DNA of 15,179 bases, from NCBI GenBank assembly GCA_016177165.1, contig JACOVT010000052.1:1-15179 (forward strand), in the 5' to 3' direction. The stretch comes from Microcaldota archaeon. GTDB taxonomy: Archaea > B1Sed10-29 > JACOVT01. The notes below the pieces were generated by a model. It was not told the origin of the DNA. It ran no database searches and saw only the letters and a program-made list of their open reading frames with translations. Positions 6,061 to 13,732 of this stretch are shown piece by piece. A program made the translations under genes and the position numbers. Numbering within the stretch: position 1 is the stretch's first letter; each line of letters opens with the position of its first letter.

Positions 6061-6630
6061 ATGAGGATAAAAACAAAAAACCGGCTCGAAGGCTGGCTCG
6101 CGCCGCTCGCAAAGCGCACGCCGATTCCGCCAAACCTGCTGACCATATTCTCGGTAATCTCAATGCTTGCCGCGGGCATTCAGGTGTTCGGGAATAACTT
6201 CCTGCCTGCGGCGCTGCTCGTCCTGCTGTCGGGGTTCCTTGACATGCTGGATGGCAGCGTCGCCAAAGCCAAGGGGAGTTCCTCTAGATTTGGCGCGCTG
6301 CTCGACCGCGTCGCGGACCGCGCTTCGGACATCATTATACTATCCTCGTTCATTCTGGCCGGCACGGTCAACCCTTGGCTGGGCATGATCGTTCTAGGTG
6401 TAACGCTGCTCGCCAGCTACACGGCAGCCTGCCTTGAGGCAGCCACGAAAACCAGGGTTGGCGAGGCGCTGAGCTGGCGAGCTGTACGCCTTGTGGTGAT
6501 TGCGGCGGGGCTTGCGGTTGCGACAGTCGAGTCCGCGAGCGTGTTCCAGCCCCTCTTCCTTGTTATTGGAGTGATAAGTGCGTACGCGCTTGCAGAAAGG
6601 CTGTGGCAGTCTCACCGCGTGTTACGATAG
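6061..6630 (+). CDS. CDP-alcohol phosphatidyltransferase family protein
   Basis: This 189-residue membrane enzyme transfers a phosphoalcohol head group from, or onto, a CDP-activated lipid; in archaea this means CDP-archaeol-type substrates. The catalytic signature D-x2-D-G-x2-A-(R/K)-x8-G-x3-D-x3-D is complete: D61, D64, G65, A68, K69, G78, D82, D86. Lys replaces the more common Arg at position 69. About five further hydrophobic segments follow or precede it. PPNLLTIFS at 23-31 is the typical N-terminal lead-in. The exact head group (inositol phosphate, glycerol phosphate or serine) cannot be read from the sequence. It is co-transcribed with the DedA-like gene (4-nt gap). Its 3' end overlaps the convergent SDR gene by 9 bp. 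Confidence 0.9.
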   Translation: MRIKTKNRLEGWLAPLAKRTPIPPNLLTIFSVISMLAAGIQVFGNNFLPAALLVLLSGFLDMLDGSVAKAKGSSSRFGALLDRVADRASDIIILSSFILAGTVNPWLGMIVLGVTLLASYTAACLEAATKTRVGEALSWRAVRLVVIAAGLAVATVESASVFQPLFLVIGVISAYALAERLWQSHRVLR

Positions 6631-7497
6631 CCTGCCTTGCTTGAACGCATGAACCATATCCAGCGTGTCCACTGGCTCGTACCCCAGCTCTTTCTCCGCG
6701 AGGCGCGTGTCCAGATCGCGGTGCTCGAAAGCGTAACGAATGAATGACGGAGTTATTGGCGGCCGCACGCCAGCCAACCGGGCAGCCCAACCCACCGGAT
6801 AAGCAGCAGCAATCCCTAACCAGACCGCTTGTGGGGGGATCCAAAGCATCGGGCGGGGATGAGCAAGCGCCCTGTAAAAATCAGTCAGGAGAACCGGCGC
6901 CCTGTCTCCAACCTCGTAAACCTTCGACTTTCCATTGCGCATTGCGCCCAGCAGCGCGTCCACCACTGTCTCGCGGTAGGCTAGATGGATCCTCTGCCTT
7001 TTGTAGGGAAAAGGAAGCCAGCTTGCGCGCGCCAGCTTGCGCAGCACGTTCTGGTCATAGATGAGCGATGCCCGAATGATTGGGACAGCAAAACTCTTAC
7101 CGAACTCGACCGCGACCTTTTCCGCTTCCTCCTTTGCCAGGGAGTAATTGGTCTTGTTCCTTGCCTTAACCGCGGCAGACGACATATGCACCGCCTTTGC
7201 GCCTTCTTTCTCCGCGGCAGCAAGCACGTTGCGCGCCCACGCGGTCTCGCCCGCGCCGTTGTGATCGTGTCTTGAAGCGAAGTGGTCGCTGTTGGTGGCT
7301 AGGTGGAAGACGCCATCCGCTCCGCGGACCGCCCGGTTGACAAAAGAAGGGTCCGAAAGGTCGCCGCGCAACACTTCGGCGCCGTTGATCGCAATGCCTT
7401 TTCTTGTCGCCACCCGCACATTTTCGCCGCGCTCAATAAGGCGTTTCACGAGGCGGTTCCCAAGGAATCCGGTTCCACCTGTAACGAGCATCACCAT
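6622..7497 (-). CDS. NAD(P)-dependent epimerase/dehydratase, extended SDR
   Basis: This 291-residue protein is an extended short-chain dehydrogenase/reductase. The N-terminal nucleotide-binding motif GGTGFLG (7-13), a catalytic Ser in HMSSAAV (104-110) and the YxxxK pair Y118/K122 are all present. GDLSDPSFVNRAVRGAD resembles the second dinucleotide-binding segment of nucleoside-sugar epimerases. The C-terminal half (YRETVVDALLGAM, YEVGDRAPVLLTDFYRAL) follows the usual epimerase layout. The substrate may be a nucleotide sugar or another carbonyl compound and cannot be fixed. The start at 7497 (ATG GTG ATG) lies 13 nt after the stop of the PHP gene, with no TATA box, so the two form an operon. 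Its 3' end overlaps the phosphatidyltransferase gene tail-to-tail. Confidence 0.88.
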   Translation of the reverse strand: MVMLVTGGTGFLGNRLVKRLIERGENVRVATRKGIAINGAEVLRGDLSDPSFVNRAVRGADGVFHLATNSDHFASRHDHNGAGETAWARNVLAAAEKEGAKAVHMSSAAVKARNKTNYSLAKEEAEKVAVEFGKSFAVPIIRASLIYDQNVLRKLARASWLPFPYKRQRIHLAYRETVVDALLGAMRNGKSKVYEVGDRAPVLLTDFYRALAHPRPMLWIPPQAVWLGIAAAYPVGWAARLAGVRPPITPSFIRYAFEHRDLDTRLAEKELGYEPVDTLDMVHAFKQGRLS

Positions 7498-7510
7498 ACT
7501 ACCATCACTG

Positions 7511-8200
7511 CTACAAGTCTAGGAACCATGGCCAGACGCCGCGGTTGGCGAGTATTGCCGGCAGGTAGAGGAGTATGTTTGACTTTCGCCCCTCGCCCCT
7601 GGTGGCGCGTTTCTTCAGGGCGCGGCGCAGCTCTTCCAAGTCGTTGCCGCAAGGCGCCAGCGTGTAGCCCATTCCAACCTCTCGCGGGATATGGGCGTCG
7701 CCGCTGCCTGTCTGAAACTTGTTATTCTTGAGGGCCCAGCTGACCGCCTGCTTGTCGTACTCCTTTTTGAATACGCGCGCGTTGAACCCCTCGACCCCGT
7801 CGATCAGCTTTTCAAACCTGCCGAGCGGCTGGTCCTTCAGGCGGTTCCAGCGCCTGTCAAAGGGATGCGGGACGACGACGAGACCATCCTGTTCCCTCAC
7901 CTCGTCTAGCGATTCCACGCCGCGCCTGCGCGGCTCTTCTGTCAGGAACAACCCCAAAACTTCCATGACGTCCCGGTCGTCCTCGCGGACGCGGAGCTCG
8001 ATCCCGGGAATAAACAGCACGCCTTGCCGCTTGCACTCTTCCTTTGCCGGTTTCCAGCCGCGCGTCGTCTCGTGGTCCGTGAGCGCAATCGCGCCCATGC
8101 CGGCGCGGCGCGCGGCACGAGCCCATGTGCGCGGCCGGGTTATCGAATCCTTGGAGTAGTGGGTGTGCGAATGCAGGTCGGCCTTCATCTTGTCTCCCAC
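7511..8200 (-). CDS. PHP-domain phosphoesterase
   Basis: This 229-residue protein carries the metal-binding pattern of the PHP (polymerase and histidinol phosphatase) superfamily: HSH at 10-12, TDHETTRG at 41-48, GIE with E68, HPFD with H112, and DAH with D168/H170. The closest functional types are small stand-alone PHP phosphoesterases that hydrolyse phosphomonoesters or nucleoside bisphosphates; the substrate here is inferred only. The C-terminal WPWFLDL tail is unusual and aromatic. The open frame extends to 8296, but that part overlaps the Yip1-like gene. GTG 8200 is preferred because a TATA-like box is centred 25 nt upstream; ATG 8188 is the alternative. It is followed after 13 nt by the SDR gene. 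Confidence 0.87.
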   Translation of the reverse strand: MGDKMKADLHSHTHYSKDSITRPRTWARAARRAGMGAIALTDHETTRGWKPAKEECKRQGVLFIPGIELRVREDDRDVMEVLGLFLTEEPRRRGVESLDEVREQDGLVVVPHPFDRRWNRLKDQPLGRFEKLIDGVEGFNARVFKKEYDKQAVSWALKNNKFQTGSGDAHIPREVGMGYTLAPCGNDLEELRRALKKRATRGEGRKSNILLYLPAILANRGVWPWFLDL

Positions 8201-8220
8201 AAACTTTACGTTTGCAGGGT

Positions 8221-8230
8221 GCTTTAATGC
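8221..8230 (-). promoter_or_regulatory. TATA-like box for the PHP-SDR operon
   Basis: The minus strand reads GCATTAAAGC, centred about 25 nt before the GTG at 8200. It lies in the 82-nt gap after the Yip1-like gene and gives the PHP-SDR pair its own promoter. Confidence 0.45.
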
Positions 8231-8282
8231 TTTTGCTGCGTGGTTTGAGTACACCACTTTCTTTTGCGTGCATGCCGGCGAG

Positions 8283-8900
8283 CTAGCGCATGACATATGT
8301 CGGCACTATGAATATGAGAAGTATCGTTACAATTATGGCGGTAAGCAGCAGGGTGGTCCCGATAGAAATTCCCACGCCGCGCTGCCACGAGTTTTTCTTG
8401 GCAACCGACACTGCGGCGCCGGTCCATGCAAAATAATAGATCAGCTGGATTACAAGGCCTGCGATGATAAACCACAAGTAGACAGACGGGCTCTTGGACA
8501 GCATCAATAGCCAGGCGCCAACTACCGCAAATACGGCCGACAGCAGCGAGGTGGGGAAATAGGCGTAGCTGTAGAGGACTAGTATGCCCCTGAACTGCCT
8601 CTTGTCCCGTGGCTCGAACAGGTTGACAGCGAACCAGGTGAAAGCGTAGGCTAATAGCCACGCCAGCCAAGGGCCGATGAGCAATGCCAGCACGAAATAG
8701 GTTGACGCGTAATCCGGCCCGTACAGGAACACGTTTAGCACAAGGCTGCCAACCTGTCCGATTATTATTCCCAATGCCAGCACTACGAATTCGCTGTTCG
8801 AGAGGGCCGTGGCGTGGAGCTTCTTGAAAGTGTTGTATGGGTGGAGGAACGCGCCCAGTGCTGTCCCAAGGTTGTCGGGTATGGAAGCTTGCTTTCGCAT
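8283..8900 (-). CDS. Yip1-domain membrane protein
   Basis: This 205-residue polytopic membrane protein resembles the Yip1/YIPF family. The soluble N-terminus with a HPYNTFKKL segment (about 20-28) is followed by about five or six hydrophobic helices, including VVLALGIIIGQVGSLVLNVF, a stretch around YFVLALLIGPWLAWLLAY, and a C-terminal TTLLLTAIIVTILLIFIVP. Prokaryotic members have no established biochemical role; membrane remodelling or trafficking is known only for eukaryotic relatives. ATG 8900 (MRKQASIPDN) is chosen because a TATA-like box is centred about 28 nt upstream; six further codons to ATG 8918 are unlikely. It is divergent from the pilus operon. Confidence 0.78.
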   Translation of the reverse strand: MRKQASIPDNLGTALGAFLHPYNTFKKLHATALSNSEFVVLALGIIIGQVGSLVLNVFLYGPDYASTYFVLALLIGPWLAWLLAYAFTWFAVNLFEPRDKRQFRGILVLYSYAYFPTSLLSAVFAVVGAWLLMLSKSPSVYLWFIIAGLVIQLIYYFAWTGAAVSVAKKNSWQRGVGISIGTTLLLTAIIVTILLIFIVPTYVMR

Positions 8901-8923
8901 GGTTCCTCTACTAAACAAACTCG

Positions 8924-8931
8924 CTTAAAAG
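8924..8931 (-). promoter_or_regulatory. TATA-like box for the Yip1-like gene
   Basis: The minus strand reads CTTTTAAG, centred about 28 nt before the ATG at 8900. It is the same octamer as the divergent box at 8971-8978, with 39 nt between them. Confidence 0.6.
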
Positions 8932-8970
8932 CTTTTTGCAACCGGGGTGGGTTGGTTTGAGTTAGTCAAG

Positions 8971-8978
8971 CTTTTAAG
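8971..8978 (+). promoter_or_regulatory. TATA-like box for the pilus operon
   Basis: CTTTTAAG is centred about 26 nt upstream of the GTG at 9000, giving a leaderless first gene. It is the only strong TATA-like box seen before the operon, so the whole pilus locus is probably transcribed from here. Confidence 0.65.
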
Positions 8979-8999
8979 GCGAGAAAGCGGGGTATTGCC

Positions 9000-11150
9000 G
9001 TGGCCGAGCATTTTTCAGAGCGCGTTGCCGGAAAGACTGTATTGAACGTCGACTTTGGAGCCGCGCTGCGCGGAACTGCCAACCTGCACAACCCGGAGTG
9101 CTTCCGCGAAATCTGCAGGATGCTCGAAACAGAGGAGGCGGACGAGCTGCGTATCCGCGGCGAGTTCAACAAGGTTTTCGACGCCAACCATCTTGAAATA
9201 ATCAAGGAGGTCGCTTCCGCTGTAAAGCAGCTGGTGGGCGGGATTGGCCTGCCTCCGTGTGGCAGGTGCGGGCCCAAAAGAAGGGACCCGATACTCCAGA
9301 TACGCGAGGAGATGGAAGGCGACCCGGTAAGGGCGTTCCATGACGCTGCCGAACTGCTGGTGCTGAAAAAGCACACGAACCTGTGCCACCAGTGCGAGGA
9401 AAAGGCACGCAAGGACGCGGAGCTGGTCAAGACGCTGCTCGGGTCGACCCGCCTGGTAAGGGCGTCGCTCAAGAACGCGAACGCGTACGTGGAGCTGTTC
9501 CCGCCTAAACTCATACCCGGTTTCATCTCGTCTTACGTTGAGCTCGAGGTGCCAAAGGACGCGAAACTGCTGGAACAGTACAGGGTGAAGGGCGCTGACG
9601 TGCGCATATACGAGCGGCCCGGGCACGCCGATCGCTCCTACTTGGTGTTTGCGCCGGAGTTCTATATACACGAGAACGAGAACAAGATTCTCTCGGGAAT
9701 ACTTGATTCGATTAGTAGGGAGGAGTCGCGGATAGTCGACCCGCGGCGCGCAAGGGAACACTTCAAGACGCTCGGAAAAAAGTTGCTGGAAGAGCACGCC
9801 GGAAAACTCGACGATGACGAAAATGAGCGGCTCGGCGATCTCGTTGCGCGATATTCCGCAGGCTATGGCATCTTCGAAGTGCTGCTGAGCGACGAAAAAC
9901 TGCAGGACGTCTACGTCGACTCGCCTGGCAACACTCCCGTTCACGTTTACCACGCCGATTACGAGGAGTGCGTCACCAACATTGTCCCGAGCAACTTCGA
10001 GCTCGAGAAGCTTTCGGCGCGCTTCCGCGCGCTGTCAGGGAGGCCGTTCGACGAGTCCTCTCCGGTCTTACACGCAGAGCTGGAAGATTTGGGAGTCAGG
10101 ATCGCAGGCCTGCGCGAGCCGGCTACTTTCCAGGGGATCGGGTTCGCGTTCCGCAGGCACAAGAGCACGCCGTGGACGCTCAACCAGTTCGTGCGCGCCG
10201 GCATGATGGACTCAATGACGGCAGGCCTCGTGTCTTTCCTTGTGGACGGCCAGCGTTCAATGCTGGTGACCGGCCCAAGGGGCTCTGGAAAGTCCTCGCT
10301 CCTCGCGGCGCTGCTGGCAGAAGTCGCGCCCTCGTTCCGCATGATAGTTATCGAGGACACGCCCGAACTGCCGGTATCGCCGCTCATGGACGCAGGCTAC
10401 AAGATACAGCACCTGAGGACGCAGCCCGTGCTCGGAGGCGTTGCCGAAAAGGGCTACGAATTGACGGCAGAAGAGGCGCTGCGCACCGCCCTGCGCTTGG
10501 GCGAGTCCGTCCTCGTGCTTGGGGAGGTCCGTGGCCCGGAGGCAAAAGTGCTCTTCGAGGCGATGCGCGTAGGGGCCGCAGGCAACGTCGTGCTGGGAAC
10601 CATACACGGCTCCTCCGCGTACGATACGTGGGACCGCATAGTCAACGACCTTGGAGTCCCTTCGACCTCTTTCAAGGCTACCGACATCGTGATCTCAACT
10701 GCGGCGATACGCAAGGGAGATGAGACAAAACGGGCCCGGCGGCTGACGGGGGTGACCGAGGTCAGGAAAGACTGGAAGATCGACCCCCAGCACGAGGGAG
10801 GTTTTTCCGACTTGGTGACGTTTGACGCCCGCAAGGACTCGTGGAAACTTTCAAAAGAGCTGGCCGACTCCCAAACGTTGAGGGAGGTGGCCCGCATAAA
10901 GCGCACAAGCGTGGAAAAGGCGCTGGAGAACATCGAGTTCCGCGCCCAGTTCAAGCAGGCATTCGTTGACCGCGCCAAAAGCGTGGGCGACTGGATCCTA
11001 GGCGTGAAACCCGTCATAGACTCTAACATAGAATACTTGAGGCAGGTGGAAAGGCACGTGCGCGAGCACGGCGAAGTCGACTTCAAGACACTGTTGCCCC
11101 ACATGAAGAAGTGGCTCGGTTCATATTCCACACAGGCCCAAAAAGCGTGA
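9000..11150 (+). CDS. Type II/IV secretion (TadA/FlaI-like) assembly ATPase with N-terminal zinc-ribbon-like module
   Basis: This 716-residue cytoplasmic ATPase powers pilus assembly. The catalytic core is complete: Walker A GPRGSGKS at 425-432, an Asp-box-like stretch IVIEDTPELPVS, Walker B VLVLGEVRG with Glu509, and the His box GTIHGSS with H536. The N-terminal ~140 residues contain two Cys pairs (C87/C90 in CGRC and C129/C132 in CHQC), consistent with a four-Cys zinc site. A further N-domain (about 150-390) precedes the core. About 150 helical residues follow it. At 716 residues it is well above the ~500-550 of archaellum FlaI, because of both extensions. GTG 9000 is supported by a TATA box at -26. 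It is the first gene of the pilus operon, 4 nt before the platform gene. Confidence 0.93.
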   Translation: MAEHFSERVAGKTVLNVDFGAALRGTANLHNPECFREICRMLETEEADELRIRGEFNKVFDANHLEIIKEVASAVKQLVGGIGLPPCGRCGPKRRDPILQIREEMEGDPVRAFHDAAELLVLKKHTNLCHQCEEKARKDAELVKTLLGSTRLVRASLKNANAYVELFPPKLIPGFISSYVELEVPKDAKLLEQYRVKGADVRIYERPGHADRSYLVFAPEFYIHENENKILSGILDSISREESRIVDPRRAREHFKTLGKKLLEEHAGKLDDDENERLGDLVARYSAGYGIFEVLLSDEKLQDVYVDSPGNTPVHVYHADYEECVTNIVPSNFELEKLSARFRALSGRPFDESSPVLHAELEDLGVRIAGLREPATFQGIGFAFRRHKSTPWTLNQFVRAGMMDSMTAGLVSFLVDGQRSMLVTGPRGSGKSSLLAALLAEVAPSFRMIVIEDTPELPVSPLMDAGYKIQHLRTQPVLGGVAEKGYELTAEEALRTALRLGESVLVLGEVRGPEAKVLFEAMRVGAAGNVVLGTIHGSSAYDTWDRIVNDLGVPSTSFKATDIVISTAAIRKGDETKRARRLTGVTEVRKDWKIDPQHEGGFSDLVTFDARKDSWKLSKELADSQTLREVARIKRTSVEKALENIEFRAQFKQAFVDRAKSVGDWILGVKPVIDSNIEYLRQVERHVREHGEVDFKTLLPHMKKWLGSYSTQAQKA

Positions 11151-11154
11151 TTGG

Positions 11155-13056
11155 GTGAAACTCGACTTCGTCTCGCTTGCGCAACGGCTGGGCAACTTCA
11201 AGTTCCTCTGCAAAAAGGAGCCGCGCGTAAGCGAGTCGTTCAGGGACTCGCTCGAGCTGCTAAAGTGGGAGGTGACTCCCAAGCAGGTGATCGTGTTCTC
11301 GCGCTTCGCCACCCTAGTCACTGCGGTCTTGCTTTGGGCGCTCGTGACCCTGTCGCTCTTCCTTAACTTCTTTTCTGTCTGGTGGGTGTTGTCCGCAGTC
11401 GCATTGCCGATACTCATCCTGCATCTTACAAGCGAGTATCCGAAAATGCAAGCCAAGCTGCGAATCATACAGGCGATGAGCGACGCCCCGATAACGCTCC
11501 TGTTCCTGATCATTCCACTGAAGCACAACCCATCTCTAGAGGAGGCGGTGCGGTTCGCGGTCGAGTACGGCGAAGGCGAGACCGCCGAGGACTTGCGCGA
11601 CGCGTTGTGGCGGGCGTGGAGCGGCAAGAGCGAAAGCGTGAAAGAGGAACTCATAGCCATAGGCGAGAAGTGGGGAAAGCACTCGCCCGAGTTCAAGAAG
11701 TCCCTCTACCTCATCCGTTCGAGTGTGTCGGAAAAGTCGGAGGAGCGGAGGCTCGAAACGCTTGAGCGGGCGCTCAGGTCTGCTTTGGAAGGCATGCTCA
11801 CGCGCACAAAGGGGTTCATCCAGTCGCTTTTCGTCCCTTCGCTCACCCTGTTCAGCTTCGGCACGGTGCTGCCGCTCATGTTCATTTCGATGCTGCCTAT
11901 AATGGCTTTCTTCGGCTTGTACGCCTCTAGCCACTGGGAGATAGCGCTCATACTCGCGGCAACGCTGATAGCCATATTCCTCTACTCGAACAGCATAATC
12001 TCCAAGAAGCCGCCGACTTTCTCGCAGCCGCGCGTCCCCGAACTGCCCGGTCTCCCAAAGAGGGGGGAGATGCAGTTCTTCAAGAAAACCGTGCCGGGAT
12101 GGATGTTCGCCACGGCGTTCATAGTCCTCGTCGGGTTCCCGGGAATCATCTTCATGCTGACAGAGAACCCCCTAATCCATATAGATGACATTGGCTGGGC
12201 AGGACTGCTGGTCAACCAGATCAACACGATCACGCTCGTGTGGGGCGTGGGCGGCGCCATTGCGATATACTGCTGGGCCAGCGCCAAAGCCCGGAAGAAA
12301 GTCAGGGACGACATAAAGCAGATGGACTCAGAAGTGCTGGACGCCATGTACCAGCTCGCGAACAGGATGAGCGAGTCCCGCTCGCCGGAGGACGCCATGA
12401 ACTACGTGAGCGACTCGATGCCCGAATCGCGCATAGGCAAGATAATGCGGGACGCCGTCAACCTTGTCAAGAGGAGAAACACGACTCTGGATGAGGCGCT
12501 GTTCAACGAGCAGTTCGGAGTCTTGAAGGACGTGCACTCCAAGACGGTCAAGTCGATCTTCCGCCTGTTCGCCTCATCGATACGCAAGGGGATCAAGACC
12601 GCCTCGGAAGTGCTTTTCGTCATGGTGTCCCACTTCGGCGAGCTGCGCAAGGCAGAAGAGGAGCTGCAGCAAATGGTGGGCAGGAGCATCTCGATGCTCC
12701 GCGCTACCGTAATGTTCTTCGCGCCCGTGGTGTGCGGCATAATCGTCACGCTGCATGGCGTGATACAGAAGTCGATAGTACAGTCGCAGGCCCAGCTCTC
12801 AAACTTCGGCGACACCGGACTCACCGGCTTCTTCTTCGGCAACGTGTCCGCTATAACCCCGGAAGCGTTGCAGCTTATAGTGGGTATTTATATGCTAGTG
12901 CTTGCCGTAATACTCACGAGGTACGTGTCGCTGGTGGATAACGGGCCCGACGAGGTCGCGTTCAAGACCAACCTGTCGCGGGTGATCCCCACGGCCCTGG
13001 TCGTGTTCACTGGCGTGCTCCTCGCTTCGAGAACACTGTTAGGAGGATGGGTGTAA
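11155..13056 (+). CDS. TadC/FlaJ-like type II secretion system F-domain platform protein
   Basis: This 633-residue polytopic membrane protein is the expected inner-membrane partner of the upstream ATPase. Hydrophobic segments occur at about 52-91, 225-256, 261-279, 316-336, 352-375, 516-536, 572-590 and 609-627. Two helical cytoplasmic blocks lie between them (about 100-215 and 380-510). Each resembles a T2SSF domain: the first has SDAPITLLFLIIPLK then SLEEAVRFAVEYG, the second DAMYQLANRMSESRSPEDAM. Such proteins couple ATPase movement to insertion of pilin subunits. GTG 11155 follows the ATPase stop by 4 nt. The stop overlaps the next start as TAATG, indicating tight translational coupling. 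At 633 residues it is somewhat longer than typical FlaJ (about 550-580). Confidence 0.9.
   Translation: MKLDFVSLAQRLGNFKFLCKKEPRVSESFRDSLELLKWEVTPKQVIVFSRFATLVTAVLLWALVTLSLFLNFFSVWWVLSAVALPILILHLTSEYPKMQAKLRIIQAMSDAPITLLFLIIPLKHNPSLEEAVRFAVEYGEGETAEDLRDALWRAWSGKSESVKEELIAIGEKWGKHSPEFKKSLYLIRSSVSEKSEERRLETLERALRSALEGMLTRTKGFIQSLFVPSLTLFSFGTVLPLMFISMLPIMAFFGLYASSHWEIALILAATLIAIFLYSNSIISKKPPTFSQPRVPELPGLPKRGEMQFFKKTVPGWMFATAFIVLVGFPGIIFMLTENPLIHIDDIGWAGLLVNQINTITLVWGVGGAIAIYCWASAKARKKVRDDIKQMDSEVLDAMYQLANRMSESRSPEDAMNYVSDSMPESRIGKIMRDAVNLVKRRNTTLDEALFNEQFGVLKDVHSKTVKSIFRLFASSIRKGIKTASEVLFVMVSHFGELRKAEEELQQMVGRSISMLRATVMFFAPVVCGIIVTLHGVIQKSIVQSQAQLSNFGDTGLTGFFFGNVSAITPEALQLIVGIYMLVLAVILTRYVSLVDNGPDEVAFKTNLSRVIPTALVVFTGVLLASRTLLGGWV
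13041..13046 (+). promoter_or_regulatory. Ribosome-binding site AGGAGG that decides the pilin start
   Basis: AGGAGG lies inside the 3' end of the platform gene, 9 nt before the ATG at 13056. It directly abuts an earlier in-frame ATG at 13047, which is too close to be used, so 13056 is the start. Confidence 0.7.
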
Positions 13057-13280
13057 TGGGCTTGTACCAAGTGGCGAAAGCAGCATGGCTTTACATGCGC
13101 ATGAACAACAAGGGCGTTGAGGGCTTGCCTCTCAAGTACGTCATCATAATCCTTGTTGCCGCGCTCGTGATCGCCATAGCCGTTACCATGACAAACACGC
13201 TTGGCGGCGGAGTGAAGACTGCAGCGCAGATTTTGAACAACACAACCATAACCAAGATCAACGAGTCCCTGAACTATTGA
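13056..13280 (+). CDS. Short class III signal-peptide pilin, 74 aa
   Basis: This is a tiny prepilin. A 20-residue leader ending MRMNNKG is followed by VEGLPLKY and a hydrophobic segment (VIIILVAALVIAIAV, about 29-43). That is the layout of archaeal class III signal peptides cut after Gly by the FlaK/PibD-type peptidase, leaving a mature protein of about 54 residues. The tail has sequons at N61, N62 and N69, suggesting N-glycosylation. Its position straight after the ATPase and platform genes and its good ribosome-binding site suggest a major or highly expressed subunit, but this is inference. The start overlaps the upstream stop by one base (TAATG). Confidence 0.82.
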   Translation: MGLYQVAKAAWLYMRMNNKGVEGLPLKYVIIILVAALVIAIAVTMTNTLGGGVKTAAQILNNTTITKINESLNY

Positions 13281-13304
13281 GCCGGCCGGAAGGGCGGTGA
13301 AAGA

Positions 13305-13715
13305 ATGGAGGGAGTACCGTTAAGGCTGCTCATCTCCATCCTCATCGCCGCCGCTGCACTCTCGCTCTCGTTCTACGCTCTCGCGACGTTCAATAACCTG
13401 TCGGCGCAGAAGCAGTTCGCAGACGACATAATCAGGCTGCGGGACGGCATAGACTCGCTCGCCTCGATAGGCGACTATGGCAGCTTTTCAAAAGTGCGCC
13501 TGCGCGTCCCCCAAGGCTCCAAGCTGGAGCTCAACAACACCACCAATGTAATCAGGGTGGACTTCTTCGGCGAAAACAAGAGCTTCAACGTGAGCGCGAC
13601 AATAGTCTGGAACCGCACCTACCCGGCGGGCGACTACCGCATCGAGCTCTATTACGGCGACCCGGCAAACGTGGCCTCGCGCGAGAACGACTCGATGCTG
13701 GCGGCATTCAGGTAA
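13305..13715 (+). CDS. Pilin-like secreted protein without a leader peptide, 136 aa
   Basis: The protein opens MEGVPLRLLISILIAAAALS, a membrane-anchoring segment that matches the mature N-terminus of the preceding pilin (VEGLPLKYVIII). Here Met takes the place of the entire prepilin leader. A beta-rich extracellular domain follows, with seven sequons (N31, N77, N78, N91, N95, N103, N128). The upstream codons back to the previous stop contain no start codon, so no longer form exists. GGTGA at 13296-13300 is the ribosome-binding site. It could be a minor pilin, a tip protein, or a stator-like subunit comparable to ArlF/ArlG, which also have an uncleaved N-terminal helix and a beta-sandwich; that comparison is inferred. 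Confidence 0.78.
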   Translation: MEGVPLRLLISILIAAAALSLSFYALATFNNLSAQKQFADDIIRLRDGIDSLASIGDYGSFSKVRLRVPQGSKLELNNTTNVIRVDFFGENKSFNVSATIVWNRTYPAGDYRIELYYGDPANVASRENDSMLAAFR

Positions 13716-13732
13716 AGGAAAGGCGTGACTAT

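Noticed and set aside
9015..9953. 312-codon minus-strand frame opposite the pilus ATPase
   Set aside because: Shadow of the ATPase; composition is typical of antisense frames and there is no promoter or motif.
13278..13304. Stop-codon readthrough joining the 74-residue and 136-residue pilins, which are in the same frame
   Set aside because: A ribosome-binding site precedes the second ATG and both proteins have their own N-terminal hydrophobic helix, so separate genes are the simpler reading.
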